A DNA stretch of 64,000 nt from Phycisphaeraceae bacterium. Its GTDB lineage: Bacteria; Planctomycetota; Phycisphaerae; Phycisphaerales; UBA1924. The notes below the pieces were generated by a model that was not told the DNA's origin, searched no databases, and worked only from the letters and a program-made list of their open reading frames with translations. A program made the translations under genes and the position numbers. This document shows, piece after piece, positions 1-8,273 of this stretch; within the stretch, counting starts at the first letter, position 1; each line of letters starts with the position of its first letter. The stretch lies in assembly GCA_020639135.1 (NCBI GenBank), contig JACKHE010000003.1, forward strand, positions 1 to 64,000, in the 5' to 3' direction.

Positions 1-1898
1 GCCCTGCGGCGTTCAACACGACGAGCTGCGACTGCAACGCGCCGCTGACCGAGGCCGGCGGGCGGAGCGAGCTGTACGACATGATGAAGCGGGTCTGCTT
101 CTTCGCGTCGTCGTTCGAGCGCGTGTTCGCGGGCCTTGACCCCGCGAGCCGGCCGATCTCCGTGGACCCGGCGGGCCTGGCGTCGATGGGCGCGGGGCGG
201 CGCACGACGGCTGCGATCAGCGTGCTGCACGCGCAGGGATCGCAGGGCTCGATCGCCTGGGTCTTCGGCGACGACAGCGACAAGGCGAACAACGGGCGCC
301 CGACGCTGACGCTGACCGACGGCTCGTCGATGGGCGTGGACCTGACGGGGCAGCCCGTGGTGTGGTGCCTCTTCGACGCGATCCTGTCGCCCCGGGCGAC
401 GCTGGACCGGTGCAACCTGTGCGCCTTTACGGTCGTGGGTGACACGTTCGTCTGCTTCGGCCCGGGCGGGGCCGAGGGGGCGCTGTCGATCAACGGCTCG
501 GCGCTGGACGTCGAAGTCCCTGGGGGCAGGTCGCCGCTGATCGTCGTGCACGAGGGCGTGACGGTGGTCGTCGTCAACGAGGCGATGATCGACGCGACGT
601 ACGCCGACGAACAGGCGGTGTACGTGGGCTGCGCCGGGATCGACGCGGCCGGCGCGCCGGTGGCGCACGAGAAGCACCGCAAGTGCGTCCGGATCGGCGC
701 CGACGGGCAGCAGAGCAACATCACGATGGCCGCCCCGGCGAAGGCGCCGAGGGCGATCTCGTTCGGCGACTGGGACTGCGCGGACGTGGACGCGTTCATC
801 GCCGGTCAGAGCGAGCGCTACGCGGTGATCGACGGGCCCGACCGGCTGGAGCGGCTGGGCGTCGCGACCGGGTACGGGTGGTACCGGCTGCGGCTGAAGG
901 CCGCCGCCACGAAGAAGACGAGCGCCGCGATCATCGAGTCGGCGGACCGCCTGCACGTGGCCGTCGGGGGCGAGCCGCTGGGTGTGGTCGGCGTCGGGCC
1001 CGGCGCGGAGCTCGACCCGCCGCCGCTGCCGCTGAAGAAGGGCGAGAACACGCTGACGATCCTGGCGGACAACATGGGTCGCTCGTCGGAGGGGTTCATG
1101 CTCCTCGAGCCCAAGGGCGTGTACGGGAGTCTGTACGAGGTGAAGCAGTTCGCCGCGGGGCGGGCCACGATGGCGACGGCCAAGCCCCTGCGGCCGCTCG
1201 ATTTCAGGACGCCGCTGTGGCGCGTGCACGACGACGACCGGACCGATCCACGGCGCGCGACGTGGTCCTTCACGCACCGGCGCAAGACGCCGATCCTGCT
1301 GACGATGGACCCCGCGCCGGTGCGCGGGCTGGTGGTGCTCAACGACGAGCCGATCCACTGGATCAAGGGCGCCGCGCCGCTGAAGCTGGCGCTGACCCCG
1401 GAGCGGCTCAGGCAGGGTAAGAACGAGGTCCAGATCGCGATCCTGGGCGACATGGAGTCGGTGTTCAAGGACCTGGTGGCGGCGACGAAGTTCCGCGAGG
1501 GCGTAAGCGACTTGGCGGACAAGGCGGAGTGGGCGTTCGCGCGGTGGGAGCCGCCGACTCCCGCGCAGTACGATTCGGTCACCAAGGCCGCGATGGGATC
1601 GGGCGCCAGCCGGGCGGTGTGGTGGCGTGCGACGTTTTCAACGCCCGAGACCGATGTCCCGATGTTCCTGGATGTCAGCGGCATGACCAAGGGTCAGGTC
1701 TTCGTCAACGGGCGCAACCTTGGGCGGTACTTCTCCGCGACGGCCGGTGGCAAGGCGGTCGGGCCCCAGATGCGCCTCTACATCCCGGCGCCATGGCTGA
1801 GCACGGACGGCGAGAACACGCTCGAGATCTTCGACGAGCACGGCGCCTCGCCCAAGAAGTGCTCGCTCGTCTTCACGAGCGACCGCGCGCTGGGCTGA
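1..1898 (+). CDS. GH35 beta-galactosidase, C-terminal part (5' end outside window)
   Basis: The reading frame is open from base 3 and ends at the TGA at 1896-1898, so the gene begins before the window; an internal ATG at 81 is not the true start. The first residues include SCDCNAPLTEAG, which matches the end of the GH35 TIM barrel (the SYDYDAPLSEAG region of GLB1-type enzymes). The catalytic domain is therefore almost entirely outside. The remaining roughly 600 residues form the beta-rich C-terminal part. It ends with a jelly-roll-like module containing the VFVNGRNLGRYF element typical of GH35 galactose-binding domains (near base 1690). The expected role is removal of terminal beta-galactose from glycans, probably outside the cytoplasm. 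The usual second acidic residue and any signal peptide cannot be seen. The Tyr residues common in the SYDYDAP motif are Cys here. The family call is firm; the substrate is not. Confidence 0.8.
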   Translation, partial: PAAFNTTSCDCNAPLTEAGGRSELYDMMKRVCFFASSFERVFAGLDPASRPISVDPAGLASMGAGRRTTAAISVLHAQGSQGSIAWVFGDDSDKANNGRPTLTLTDGSSMGVDLTGQPVVWCLFDAILSPRATLDRCNLCAFTVVGDTFVCFGPGGAEGALSINGSALDVEVPGGRSPLIVVHEGVTVVVVNEAMIDATYADEQAVYVGCAGIDAAGAPVAHEKHRKCVRIGADGQQSNITMAAPAKAPRAISFGDWDCADVDAFIAGQSERYAVIDGPDRLERLGVATGYGWYRLRLKAAATKKTSAAIIESADRLHVAVGGEPLGVVGVGPGAELDPPPLPLKKGENTLTILADNMGRSSEGFMLLEPKGVYGSLYEVKQFAAGRATMATAKPLRPLDFRTPLWRVHDDDRTDPRRATWSFTHRRKTPILLTMDPAPVRGLVVLNDEPIHWIKGAAPLKLALTPERLRQGKNEVQIAILGDMESVFKDLVAATKFREGVSDLADKAEWAFARWEPPTPAQYDSVTKAAMGSGASRAVWWRATFSTPETDVPMFLDVSGMTKGQVFVNGRNLGRYFSATAGGKAVGPQMRLYIPAPWLSTDGENTLEIFDEHGASPKKCSLVFTSDRALG

Positions 1899-1915
1899 CC
1901 CGGCCCTCGACCCCA

Positions 1916-2722
1916 TCATTGTTCCGGCTTCATCGCCCTGCGGACGATCGCGTCGGTCAGGCGCGGCGTCGCGTTCGAGAGCGCGGCGGCGAGCCGCGCG
2001 GGCTGGCTCGTCCAGACCTCGGGCCTGGGCTTCTTCAGACAGCGGAGGACGGCGCGAGCCACGCGCTCGGGCGATTGTGTCAGCCACTTCGGCGGGTCGT
2101 GGGCGAGGTACTGGCCGTGCTTGTTCGCGGCGGCCTCGAAGAGCTCGGTGCGCGTGCCGATGGGGTGGACGGTGGAGACGTGGACGCCGGTCCCGTGGAG
2201 CTCGGCGCGGATGGCTCGGGCGAGGTGGTGCTGGGCGGCCTTGGTCGCGGTGTAGGCGCCGTGGTTGGGGACGCTCAGCAGCGCGAGCACGCTGGAGCAG
2301 AAGAGCAGGTGGCCGGACCCCCGCTCGATCATGCGGTGGACCGCGGGGCGCACCGCGTTCATCGAGCCGAATACGTTGATCTCGAAGAGCTCGCGGAGCT
2401 GGGAGTCGGTCGTCTCGTGCGTGGGCTTGCCAAGCGTGACACCGGCGTTGGCGAAGACGGTGTCGCAGGCGCCGAAGCGGTCGATCGTGAACTCGATCAT
2501 TGCCGTGCAGGCGTCGGCGTCGCGCACATCGACGACGAAGGGCTGCGCCTGACCGCCCTGGGCGTGGATCGCGCCGACGAGCGCGTCCAGCCGGTCGGGG
2601 CGCCTGGCCGCGGCGACGACGCGCATGCCCGCGCGGGCGCACTCGATCGCGGTGGCCCTGCCGATGCCGCTGCTGGCGCCGGTGATGACGATGGATCGGT
2701 CGCGGAGATCAATGCGCGGCAT
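1916..2722 (-). CDS. SDR-family oxidoreductase
   Basis: This is a 268-residue classical short-chain dehydrogenase/reductase. The cofactor loop GASSGIG is at residues 15-21, NAG at about 92-94, a catalytic Ser in FCSSV near 143, and the active-site pair Y157-x3-K161 (YTATK). The basic AARRPDR stretch after the second strand suggests NADP(H) preference (inference). The C-terminal 60 residues resemble those of membrane-associated or lipid-acting SDRs, but no substrate can be named. The gene lies 36 bases behind gpmI on the same strand and may be its operon partner. Confidence 0.88.
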   Translation of the reverse strand: MPRIDLRDRSIVITGASSGIGRATAIECARAGMRVVAAARRPDRLDALVGAIHAQGGQAQPFVVDVRDADACTAMIEFTIDRFGACDTVFANAGVTLGKPTHETTDSQLRELFEINVFGSMNAVRPAVHRMIERGSGHLLFCSSVLALLSVPNHGAYTATKAAQHHLARAIRAELHGTGVHVSTVHPIGTRTELFEAAANKHGQYLAHDPPKWLTQSPERVARAVLRCLKKPRPEVWTSQPARLAAALSNATPRLTDAIVRRAMKPEQ

Positions 2723-2758
2723 TCCGGGGCATCGTACCCGCTCGACAAGCGGCGCTGA

Positions 2759-4402
2759 TCAATCCAAGAGCGAGACGCCGGTCATCTCGGGGGGCTGCTC
2801 GATGCCCAGCATCGCCAGAGCCGTCGGGGCGATGTCGGCGAGGCGGCCTCCGGCGCGGAGCGTGCGGCCCCTGAAGGGCGCGCCGACGACGTAGAGCGGG
2901 ACGTCGTAGGTGGTGTGCGACGTGTGGGGTGCGTTGGTCTCCGGGTTCCACATCTGCTCGGCGTTGCCGTGGTCGGCGGTGACGATCGCGCAGCCGCCGC
3001 GATTCTCGAGCGCTTCGAGGAGGGCGCCGACGCAGGCGTCGGTGATCTCGACGGCTTTGACGACAGCGGGGAGGTTCCCGGTGTGGCCCACCATGTCGGG
3101 GTTGGCGAAGTTGACGACGATCAGCGGCTCGCAGTCCGGGGCGCGGAGGCGCTCGAGGACGGCGTCGCGCACACCGGCGGCGGACATCTCGGGCTTCTGG
3201 TCGTACGTCGCGACCTTGGGGGACTGGACGATCACGCGGCGCTCGCCGGGGAAGGGCTCGTCGCGGTAGTCGTTGAAGAAGAAGGTCACGTGCGGGAACT
3301 TCTCCGTCTCCGCGCAGCGGAACTGCGTCAGTCCCAGCCCCGAGACGTAGCTTCCCAGGATGTTGACCATCTTCGGCGGCTTGGGGAAGGCGACCTCCAT
3401 GCGCTGCGCCAGTTCCTGCGAGTAGGGGGTCATCCCGACGAAGCGGAGGTTGAGCTTCGGCCCGCGTTCGAAGCCGCGGGCGCCGGTGTCGGGCGACGGC
3501 GCGACGGCGCCCTCGAAGTCGGGGAGCACGAACGCGCTGACCAGCTCGCGCGGGCGGTCGCCGCGGTAGTTGTAGTAGATGACGGTGTCGTTGTTGGTGA
3601 TGCGCCGGGCGAGGGCGTCGGTGATATCGGCGCCGATCATCGTGGGGGTGACGAACTCGTCGCCGGCCATGCTCGGGTCTTCCGGCTTGCTGTCGTAGAA
3701 CGCCTGGATGGCGCCGGTGGCGGAGGGCTGGATGGGGACCTCGGCCCGGCGCGCGCCCTGGCCGGTGAGGCAGGTGTAGGCGCGGGCGACGCGCTCCCAG
3801 CGGTTGTCGCGGTCCATCGCCCAGTAGCGCCCGATGACCGAGGCGACCTCGCCGACGCCGATCTTCCTGCACCGCGCCTCGATCGCTTCGACGTAGCCCC
3901 TGCCGGTGAAGGGCCCGGCGTCTCGGCCGTCGGTGAAGCAGTGGAGGTACACGCGCGGGGCGCCGAGGTGCTTGCAGAGATCGAGACAGGCGTAGAGGTG
4001 CTCGAGGAGCCCGTGGACGCCGGCGTCGGAAGCGATTCCCATAAGGTGGACGGCGCCCCCCCTCGACGCCGCGGCGGCGATCGCGCCGCTGAGGACCTGG
4101 TTCGTCTTGAACGAGTTGAGCCGGGCGGCCTTGGAGATGCGCACGGCGTCCTGATCGACGACGCGCCCGGCGCCGATGTTCTGGTGCCCGACCTCGGAGT
4201 TGCCCATCCGCCCGGATTCCAGACCGACATCCTCGCCGCTGGTCTTGATCAGCGTGCTCGGCCAGTCGCGGTCGAGGGCGTCGGCGACCGGTGTGTCGGC
4301 GAGCTTGACGGCGTTGTACGCGTCCTGCTCCGGGTGCGGGTTGCGGCCCCAGCCGTCGCGGATGACGAGCAGCAGCGGGGCATTGGTGGGATTGGTGGTC
4401 AT
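2759..4402 (-). CDS. gpmI: 2,3-bisphosphoglycerate-independent phosphoglycerate mutase
   Basis: This enzyme interconverts 3- and 2-phosphoglycerate in glycolysis in the cytoplasm, using two metal ions (usually Mn) and a phosphoserine intermediate. The 547-residue protein starts with the alkaline-phosphatase-superfamily motif DGWG, whose Asp16 is a metal ligand. The catalytic serine is in GRMGNSEVGH (Ser69). The phosphatase-half ligands are in VNFANPDMVGHTG and VTADHGNAEQM. The length is at the upper end for the family (about 510-550). It lies between a peroxiredoxin (42-base gap) and an SDR (36-base gap) on the same strand, so the three are probably co-transcribed. Residue 15 is Arg where Leu or Met is more common before DGWG. 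Confidence 0.97.
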   Translation of the reverse strand: MTTNPTNAPLLLVIRDGWGRNPHPEQDAYNAVKLADTPVADALDRDWPSTLIKTSGEDVGLESGRMGNSEVGHQNIGAGRVVDQDAVRISKAARLNSFKTNQVLSGAIAAAASRGGAVHLMGIASDAGVHGLLEHLYACLDLCKHLGAPRVYLHCFTDGRDAGPFTGRGYVEAIEARCRKIGVGEVASVIGRYWAMDRDNRWERVARAYTCLTGQGARRAEVPIQPSATGAIQAFYDSKPEDPSMAGDEFVTPTMIGADITDALARRITNNDTVIYYNYRGDRPRELVSAFVLPDFEGAVAPSPDTGARGFERGPKLNLRFVGMTPYSQELAQRMEVAFPKPPKMVNILGSYVSGLGLTQFRCAETEKFPHVTFFFNDYRDEPFPGERRVIVQSPKVATYDQKPEMSAAGVRDAVLERLRAPDCEPLIVVNFANPDMVGHTGNLPAVVKAVEITDACVGALLEALENRGGCAIVTADHGNAEQMWNPETNAPHTSHTTYDVPLYVVGAPFRGRTLRAGGRLADIAPTALAMLGIEQPPEMTGVSLLD

Positions 4403-4444
4403 CGGGGATCGGATCCCGTCGTCGTCAGCGCGGTTGGCGCCGGA

Positions 4445-4927
4445 TCAACCGACGTGGGACAGGACCTCGGCGTTGTCGATCTGGTTGCCCGGCTCGCGGG
4501 CGCTGACCCACTTCACCACGCCATCGGAACCGATGACGATGGTGCCGCGGCTGGAGACGTTGAGGTCGGGCCAGTAGAGGCCGTAGGCCTTGCAGACCTC
4601 GCGGTGCATGTCGGCCAGGAGGGGGATATCGATCTTGGAAGCGTCGGTGAAGGCCTTGAGGGTGGCCCAGGAGTCGCAGGAGATGCCGACGACGGTGGTG
4701 TTGCGGTTCTTGAACTTGCTGATGTCGCTGGTGAAGCACTCCATCTCGCTGGTGCAGACGCCGGTGAAGGCGAGGGGGAAGAAGGAGAGGACGACGTCGC
4801 CGCCCTTGGCGAGGAGGCCCTTGAGGCTGACGTCGTTGCGGTCCTGATCGGGGAGGGTGAAATCGGGGGCCTTGTCGCCCGCGGCGATGGGGGTTTCGCG
4901 GGTCTTGAGGTTGGCGTTGGCGGTCAT
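4445..4927 (-). CDS. peroxiredoxin (AhpC/TSA family)
   Basis: This 160-residue thiol peroxidase reduces hydroperoxides in the cytoplasm. The peroxidatic cysteine is Cys58 in PLAFTGVCTSEM, the PxxxTxxC active-site signature. A second Cys is at 64 and others follow near 83 and 111. No resolving Cys sits at the classic 2-Cys AhpC C-terminal position, so an AhpE- or BCP-like mechanism is more likely. The thioredoxin-fold strands (DVVLSFFPLAFTG, NTTVVGISCDSW, GTIVIGSDGVVKW) are intact. It is the first gene of a minus-strand run with gpmI and the SDR. The start at 4927 is preceded by an AAGGA sequence about 7 bases upstream, which supports it. Confidence 0.93.
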   Translation of the reverse strand: MTANANLKTRETPIAAGDKAPDFTLPDQDRNDVSLKGLLAKGGDVVLSFFPLAFTGVCTSEMECFTSDISKFKNRNTTVVGISCDSWATLKAFTDASKIDIPLLADMHREVCKAYGLYWPDLNVSSRGTIVIGSDGVVKWVSAREPGNQIDNAEVLSHVG

Positions 4928-5085
4928 TGGTCGTCCTTTCTGCGGTGTCCTGCGGGTTGGGTAGGCCGGTGGGCGACGCGCCGGAACCGGCGCGGGGTCG
5001 CGGTCGCATCATACGGCGGGTATTCTGTACGAGCGCCGGCATGGATGTCGGCGCCGGCAAGTCTTGCAGTCGAGAGGGTTGTGCG

Positions 5086-5928
5086 TTGACGATGGCGACA
5101 GCAACGTCCCTGAAGGACCGGTTCGAGCAGGTCAAGGCCCGGGTCGCCGAGGCCGCGATTCGCAGCGGGCGATCCCCCGGCGACGTCATCCTGGTCGCCG
5201 TGACCAAGCACGCGACGCCGGAGCAGGTCCGGGAGCTGGTGAACCTGGGTCATCAGGATTTCGGCGAGAACCGGGTGCAGCAGCTCGTGCAGCGCGCGGC
5301 GATGATGGAGGAGTACCTCCAGCGCCGGCGGGCGCTGCCGGGTGTGACCGCCGAGCACGAGGCGAGCCTGGCGGGTGTGGGCAAGGCCCCGACGCCGCCC
5401 GATTCGGTCCGGTGGCACATGATCGGGCGTCTCCAGCGCAACAAGGCGAAGAAGGCGATCGACTACGCGAGGCTGATCCACAGCGTCGAGTCGCTGCGGC
5501 TCGCGGAGGATCTCCAGTCGATCGCGCTGCGCAAGGACCTGCACCGGCCGATCGACGTGCTGCTGCAGGTCAACTGCTCGGGCGAGACGACCAAGCAGGG
5601 GGTGGCGCTGGCCGCGGCCAAGCACGTCGCCGATCAGATCGACACGATGGTCCAGCTCCGCCTGCGGGGGCTGATGACGATGGCCCCGCTGGACGCGACC
5701 GGTCAGGAGCTGCGCGACTGCTTCAAGCGGACGAAGTCGTGCTTCGACGACATCGTCAAGCGCGGCGTCGCCGACGGCCGCTTCAACCTGCTGTCGATGG
5801 GCATGTCCAACGACTTCGAGATCGCCATCGAGGAGGGCGCGAACATCGTACGCGTCGGATCGGCGATCTTCGGCGAGCCCGAGCACGCCGACCGCGAGGA
5901 CGAGCAGTTCGAGGACGACGAGTACTGA
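5086..5928 (+). CDS. YggS/PROSC-family PLP homeostasis protein
   Basis: This is a pyridoxal-phosphate-binding protein of the alanine-racemase N-terminal fold. The family controls free PLP and affects amino-acid pools; it has no strong catalytic activity of its own. It shows VAVTKHATPEQV (PLP Lys), FGENRVQQL, WHMIGRLQRNKAKK, LMTMAPL and LLSMGMSNDFEIAIEEGANIVRVGSAIFG, all family hallmarks. An insertion of about 25 residues after the FGENRVQ helix lengthens it to about 280 residues against about 230 in E. coli. The frame is open farther upstream. The start is set at TTG 5086, which has GAGAGGG 7 bases upstream, or at ATG 5092; the two differ by two residues. The C-terminus ends in an acidic tail. 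The neighbouring peroxiredoxin gene is divergent. Confidence 0.93.
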   Translation: MTMATATSLKDRFEQVKARVAEAAIRSGRSPGDVILVAVTKHATPEQVRELVNLGHQDFGENRVQQLVQRAAMMEEYLQRRRALPGVTAEHEASLAGVGKAPTPPDSVRWHMIGRLQRNKAKKAIDYARLIHSVESLRLAEDLQSIALRKDLHRPIDVLLQVNCSGETTKQGVALAAAKHVADQIDTMVQLRLRGLMTMAPLDATGQELRDCFKRTKSCFDDIVKRGVADGRFNLLSMGMSNDFEIAIEEGANIVRVGSAIFGEPEHADREDEQFEDDEY

Positions 5929-5995
5929 GCGTCCGAACGCCTCAAGAGCGCCACATCGCCACGGCGGCGTTGTGGTGGCGCGGCAACCGTGAGCG

Positions 5996-6331
5996 TCACC
6001 GCTCGGGCTTGTTCCACTGGAAATCCGGGTCGTTCGCCAGCGTCGTCGCCGACTGCCGGCAGCAGCGCTTGCAGATGCACGCCTCGTCGTGGAGCGGGCT
6101 GCGCCAGTGCGCGCCGGGGCGGTCTTCCAGGCACATCACGCATTTGACGGTGGATTCGTCGCCGGTGGGATCCTGCGCGGCGTTGATCTCGACGTACGCG
6201 ACGCCCAGGCAGCTCGCGCAGATCAGGCTGCCCCGGTGTCCCTCGACCATGGGGTTGTCGTCGGACCAGGGCTTGCGGCAGAAATCGCAGACGAAGAAGG
6301 CCGGCGTGCCCTGGTGCGCGGGGTCGTGCAT
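5996..6331 (-). CDS. small zinc-finger protein, ClpX-type C4 motif plus second Cys cluster
   Basis: This 111-residue protein has no signal peptide and two Cys clusters. The first, C15-x2-C18 with C38-x2-C41 (CDFC ... CASC), has the spacing of the C4 zinc finger at the N-terminus of ClpX. The second is C63-x2-C66 with C84, C86, C89 and C90. Both probably bind zinc (inference). There is no AAA+ or other catalytic domain, so it may be an adaptor or binding module rather than a ClpX fragment. It lies 36 bases downstream of an amidase lipoprotein gene on the same strand. The function is unknown. Confidence 0.72.
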   Translation of the reverse strand: MHDPAHQGTPAFFVCDFCRKPWSDDNPMVEGHRGSLICASCLGVAYVEINAAQDPTGDESTVKCVMCLEDRPGAHWRSPLHDEACICKRCCRQSATTLANDPDFQWNKPER

Positions 6332-6367
6332 GGGCGAAGCGTAGCGGATCCCCCGGGTCAGCGGCGC

Positions 6368-7159
6368 TCAGCCGAGGTACGAGAGGGTCCCGGTGCTGGC
6401 GCGGGCCTGATTCATGTGGGGCTGGAGATTTCGACCCGGGCACGCGGTGGAGGCGAGCTCGCGGTGCGTCTTGATCTCGCGGACCGGGATGCGGTACTGC
6501 CGCATGAGCTTGGCGACGAAGCGGTCGAGGGCGCTGAGCTGCGTGTCCGTCGGGCGCTGGACCTCGAAGTTGCCCAAGCACATGACGCCGATGTTGTGCT
6601 CGTTCTGGTGCGCGACATGGGCGCCCTGCCAGGTGAGGGGTCTTCCCTCCCAGACGTTGCCCGTGGGATCGATGATGAAGTGGTAGCCGATGTCGCCGAA
6701 ATCGCGGTTGAGGTGCGCCTTGCGGATCTGCTCCAGGCGCTGCGCGACGTCGGTCCTGGACGAGAGCGTCACGGGGTCCATGCCGTCGTGGTGGATGGTG
6801 ATGCGCTGCGGCGGGAGCATGCGGTCCATGCGCGCCGGGATGGGCGCGCCCTGCGCCCAGGCGGAGCGGGGGGTGACGCCGTCGGGGATGCTCGGCGCCG
6901 GGGTCGGGCCCCGGTAGGGCTCGGGCGTCTTCCAGTCGCGCGGGTTCCTGGCGGGCGTGGCGCGGGACGCGTCGGCGTGGCGGCTCGCGTCGGAGGGCCA
7001 CTGCACGCCGGGTGTCGAGCGCGCGATCCTGTTCGAGCCGCTGGCGCAGCCGCCGAGCAGCAGCGCAGCGCCGGCGAGCAGCCCGAGCCGGAGCGCGTCC
7101 CGGCGCGCGGGATCGGCGCCGGCGAGAGTCGGGGGATGTGTTTCTTCTGGTTGAATCAC
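6368..7159 (-). CDS. N-acetylmuramoyl-L-alanine amidase (Amidase_2/PGRP), lipoprotein
   Basis: This predicted peptidoglycan amidase is anchored in the envelope. The frame runs much farther upstream, but GTG 7159 is preceded by GGAG at a 5-base spacing. It gives a 263-residue protein with a lipobox LLGGC (Cys38) after a hydrophobic stretch, and a twin-arginine pair (ARRDALRLG) just before it, so Tat export of a lipoprotein is possible. The Amidase_2 domain covers about residues 95-250: H123 in ITIHHDGMD and H232/C240 in THRELASTACPGR are the zinc ligands known from T7 lysozyme, and the YHFIIDPTGNVWEGRP segment is typical. The linker 45-95 is rich in Ala, Pro and Arg. It could also be a PGRP-like binder, but all three ligands are present, so activity is expected. 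Confidence 0.88.
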   Translation of the reverse strand: MIQPEETHPPTLAGADPARRDALRLGLLAGAALLLGGCASGSNRIARSTPGVQWPSDASRHADASRATPARNPRDWKTPEPYRGPTPAPSIPDGVTPRSAWAQGAPIPARMDRMLPPQRITIHHDGMDPVTLSSRTDVAQRLEQIRKAHLNRDFGDIGYHFIIDPTGNVWEGRPLTWQGAHVAHQNEHNIGVMCLGNFEVQRPTDTQLSALDRFVAKLMRQYRIPVREIKTHRELASTACPGRNLQPHMNQARASTGTLSYLG

Positions 7160-7296
7160 GCCAACTCCATCGGACCGCCGGGCTCGGGGGCTGCAGTCCC
7201 GGGCCGTCGCCGGTCCGGTCCGGTCAAGTGTACCGGCGGGTCGTGTGGATGCGGCGGGGAAAGGTCCGGATAACCCGGCAGGATGGTGTGGAACGT

Positions 7297-8037
7297 TCAG
7301 CGGCCCTCGACGCGCAGCAGGGCGGTCCGCTTCTTCAGAAACCGCAGGGACGCCCAGAGGAGGAATCCGCCTCCGAGGAGCGACGCCCAGACGGCGCTGA
7401 TCTGCGGCGTCGGCCGGAGCACGAGGCTGTCGAAGAACTCCAGCAGCGCGAAAACCAGCACCACGACGAACATGCCGTTGTACTCGCGTCTCAGGACTGT
7501 TTTCAGGCAGAACGGCAGTTCGGGCCTGACGTAGCCGCTCAGGCGGGGGATGAATGCGGGTGTGCGCGAAGCCCACCGCGTGTAACGCTCGCCGAACCGG
7601 GATCTCAGGAACGACTCCTCGGCGAGGATGATGCGCTCGTAGTAGAGGAAGAACAGCAGCGCGTAGATCAGCGCGACCCACCAGATCCTTGTAAACATCG
7701 CGGCGCCCAGACCCACGATGAAGTTGCCCAGGTAGAGCGGGTTGCGGACGACGGAGTACATCCCGGTGGTGTTGATCTTCTCGGCGACCTGGTGGCGGGT
7801 GTTCCTGCCGGAGGTCCGCCGGGGCGTGTGGCCGATGGTCAGCACTCGCACGCCGAGCCCGGCGCCGCTGACGAGGAAGCTCAGCGCCTCCCACGCGATG
7901 GTCAGGCTGTTGTCCTCGCGGTGAGCGCGCATCTCGACGAGGGCGACGAGACACAGCGCGAGCATCACCAGCGGGAGGTAGCTCCTCCACCGGAACATCC
8001 AGGCGCCGCTGCGTTCCATTTCCTCGATGAGCGGCAT
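7297..8037 (-). CDS. membrane methyltransferase of the ICMT/PEMT family
   Basis: This integral membrane protein of about 246 residues has several hydrophobic segments and the signature INTTGMYSVVRNPLYLGNF. That signature corresponds to the G-x-Y-x-x-x-R-x-P-x-Y-x-G core of isoprenylcysteine/phospholipid methyltransferases, which bind S-adenosylmethionine at the membrane. The following EESFLRSRFGERYTRW matches the conserved E-E-x-x-L-x-x-x-[FY]-G-x-x-Y motif. The start at ATG 8037 is chosen because GAGGG lies 7 bases upstream; a GTG at 8106 would add 23 residues without a clear ribosome site. Upstream of the amidase gene (138-base gap), same strand. The substrate is unknown; a lipid or a quinone-like molecule is possible. 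Confidence 0.82.
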   Translation of the reverse strand: MPLIEEMERSGAWMFRWRSYLPLVMLALCLVALVEMRAHREDNSLTIAWEALSFLVSGAGLGVRVLTIGHTPRRTSGRNTRHQVAEKINTTGMYSVVRNPLYLGNFIVGLGAAMFTRIWWVALIYALLFFLYYERIILAEESFLRSRFGERYTRWASRTPAFIPRLSGYVRPELPFCLKTVLRREYNGMFVVVLVFALLEFFDSLVLRPTPQISAVWASLLGGGFLLWASLRFLKKRTALLRVEGR

Positions 8038-8175
8038 GCGTCGGCCCTCGCGCCGCGGCCCCGGCGCAGAGCGATCGACGGCGGGATCCCGGATCCCGAG
8101 ACACACAATCGAAGCCCGTTGACGCCGGTGAATGCGGACTGATTCGAGCGAGCAACCTAAGCGGAACGCGCGCCG

Positions 8176-8221
8176 GATTCATGAGGGAACGATGATCGAT
8201 CCGGCGTCACGATCATGAATC
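8176..8221. repeat. 9-bp perfect inverted repeat with 28-base spacer
   Basis: GATTCATGA at 8176-8184 is repeated as its reverse complement TCATGAATC at 8213-8221, in the 236-base gap between purU and the methyltransferase gene. It has no T-run. It could be an operator for the methyltransferase gene (its start is 139 bases away) or a chance repeat. The rest of the gap shows nothing else recognisable. Confidence 0.35.
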
Positions 8222-8273
8222 GTGGGGACTTTGTGATGAACGGATGACGAGAGATCGGTGATCGGCGTCGGCG

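Noticed and set aside
2915..5089. 724-residue open frame on the plus strand
   Set aside because: Antisense to gpmI and the peroxiredoxin, both clearly identified by catalytic motifs.
6368..8182. 604-residue form of the amidase
   Set aside because: The upstream part is a shadow of the methyltransferase gene; GTG 7159 with GGAG and a lipobox gives a normal protein.
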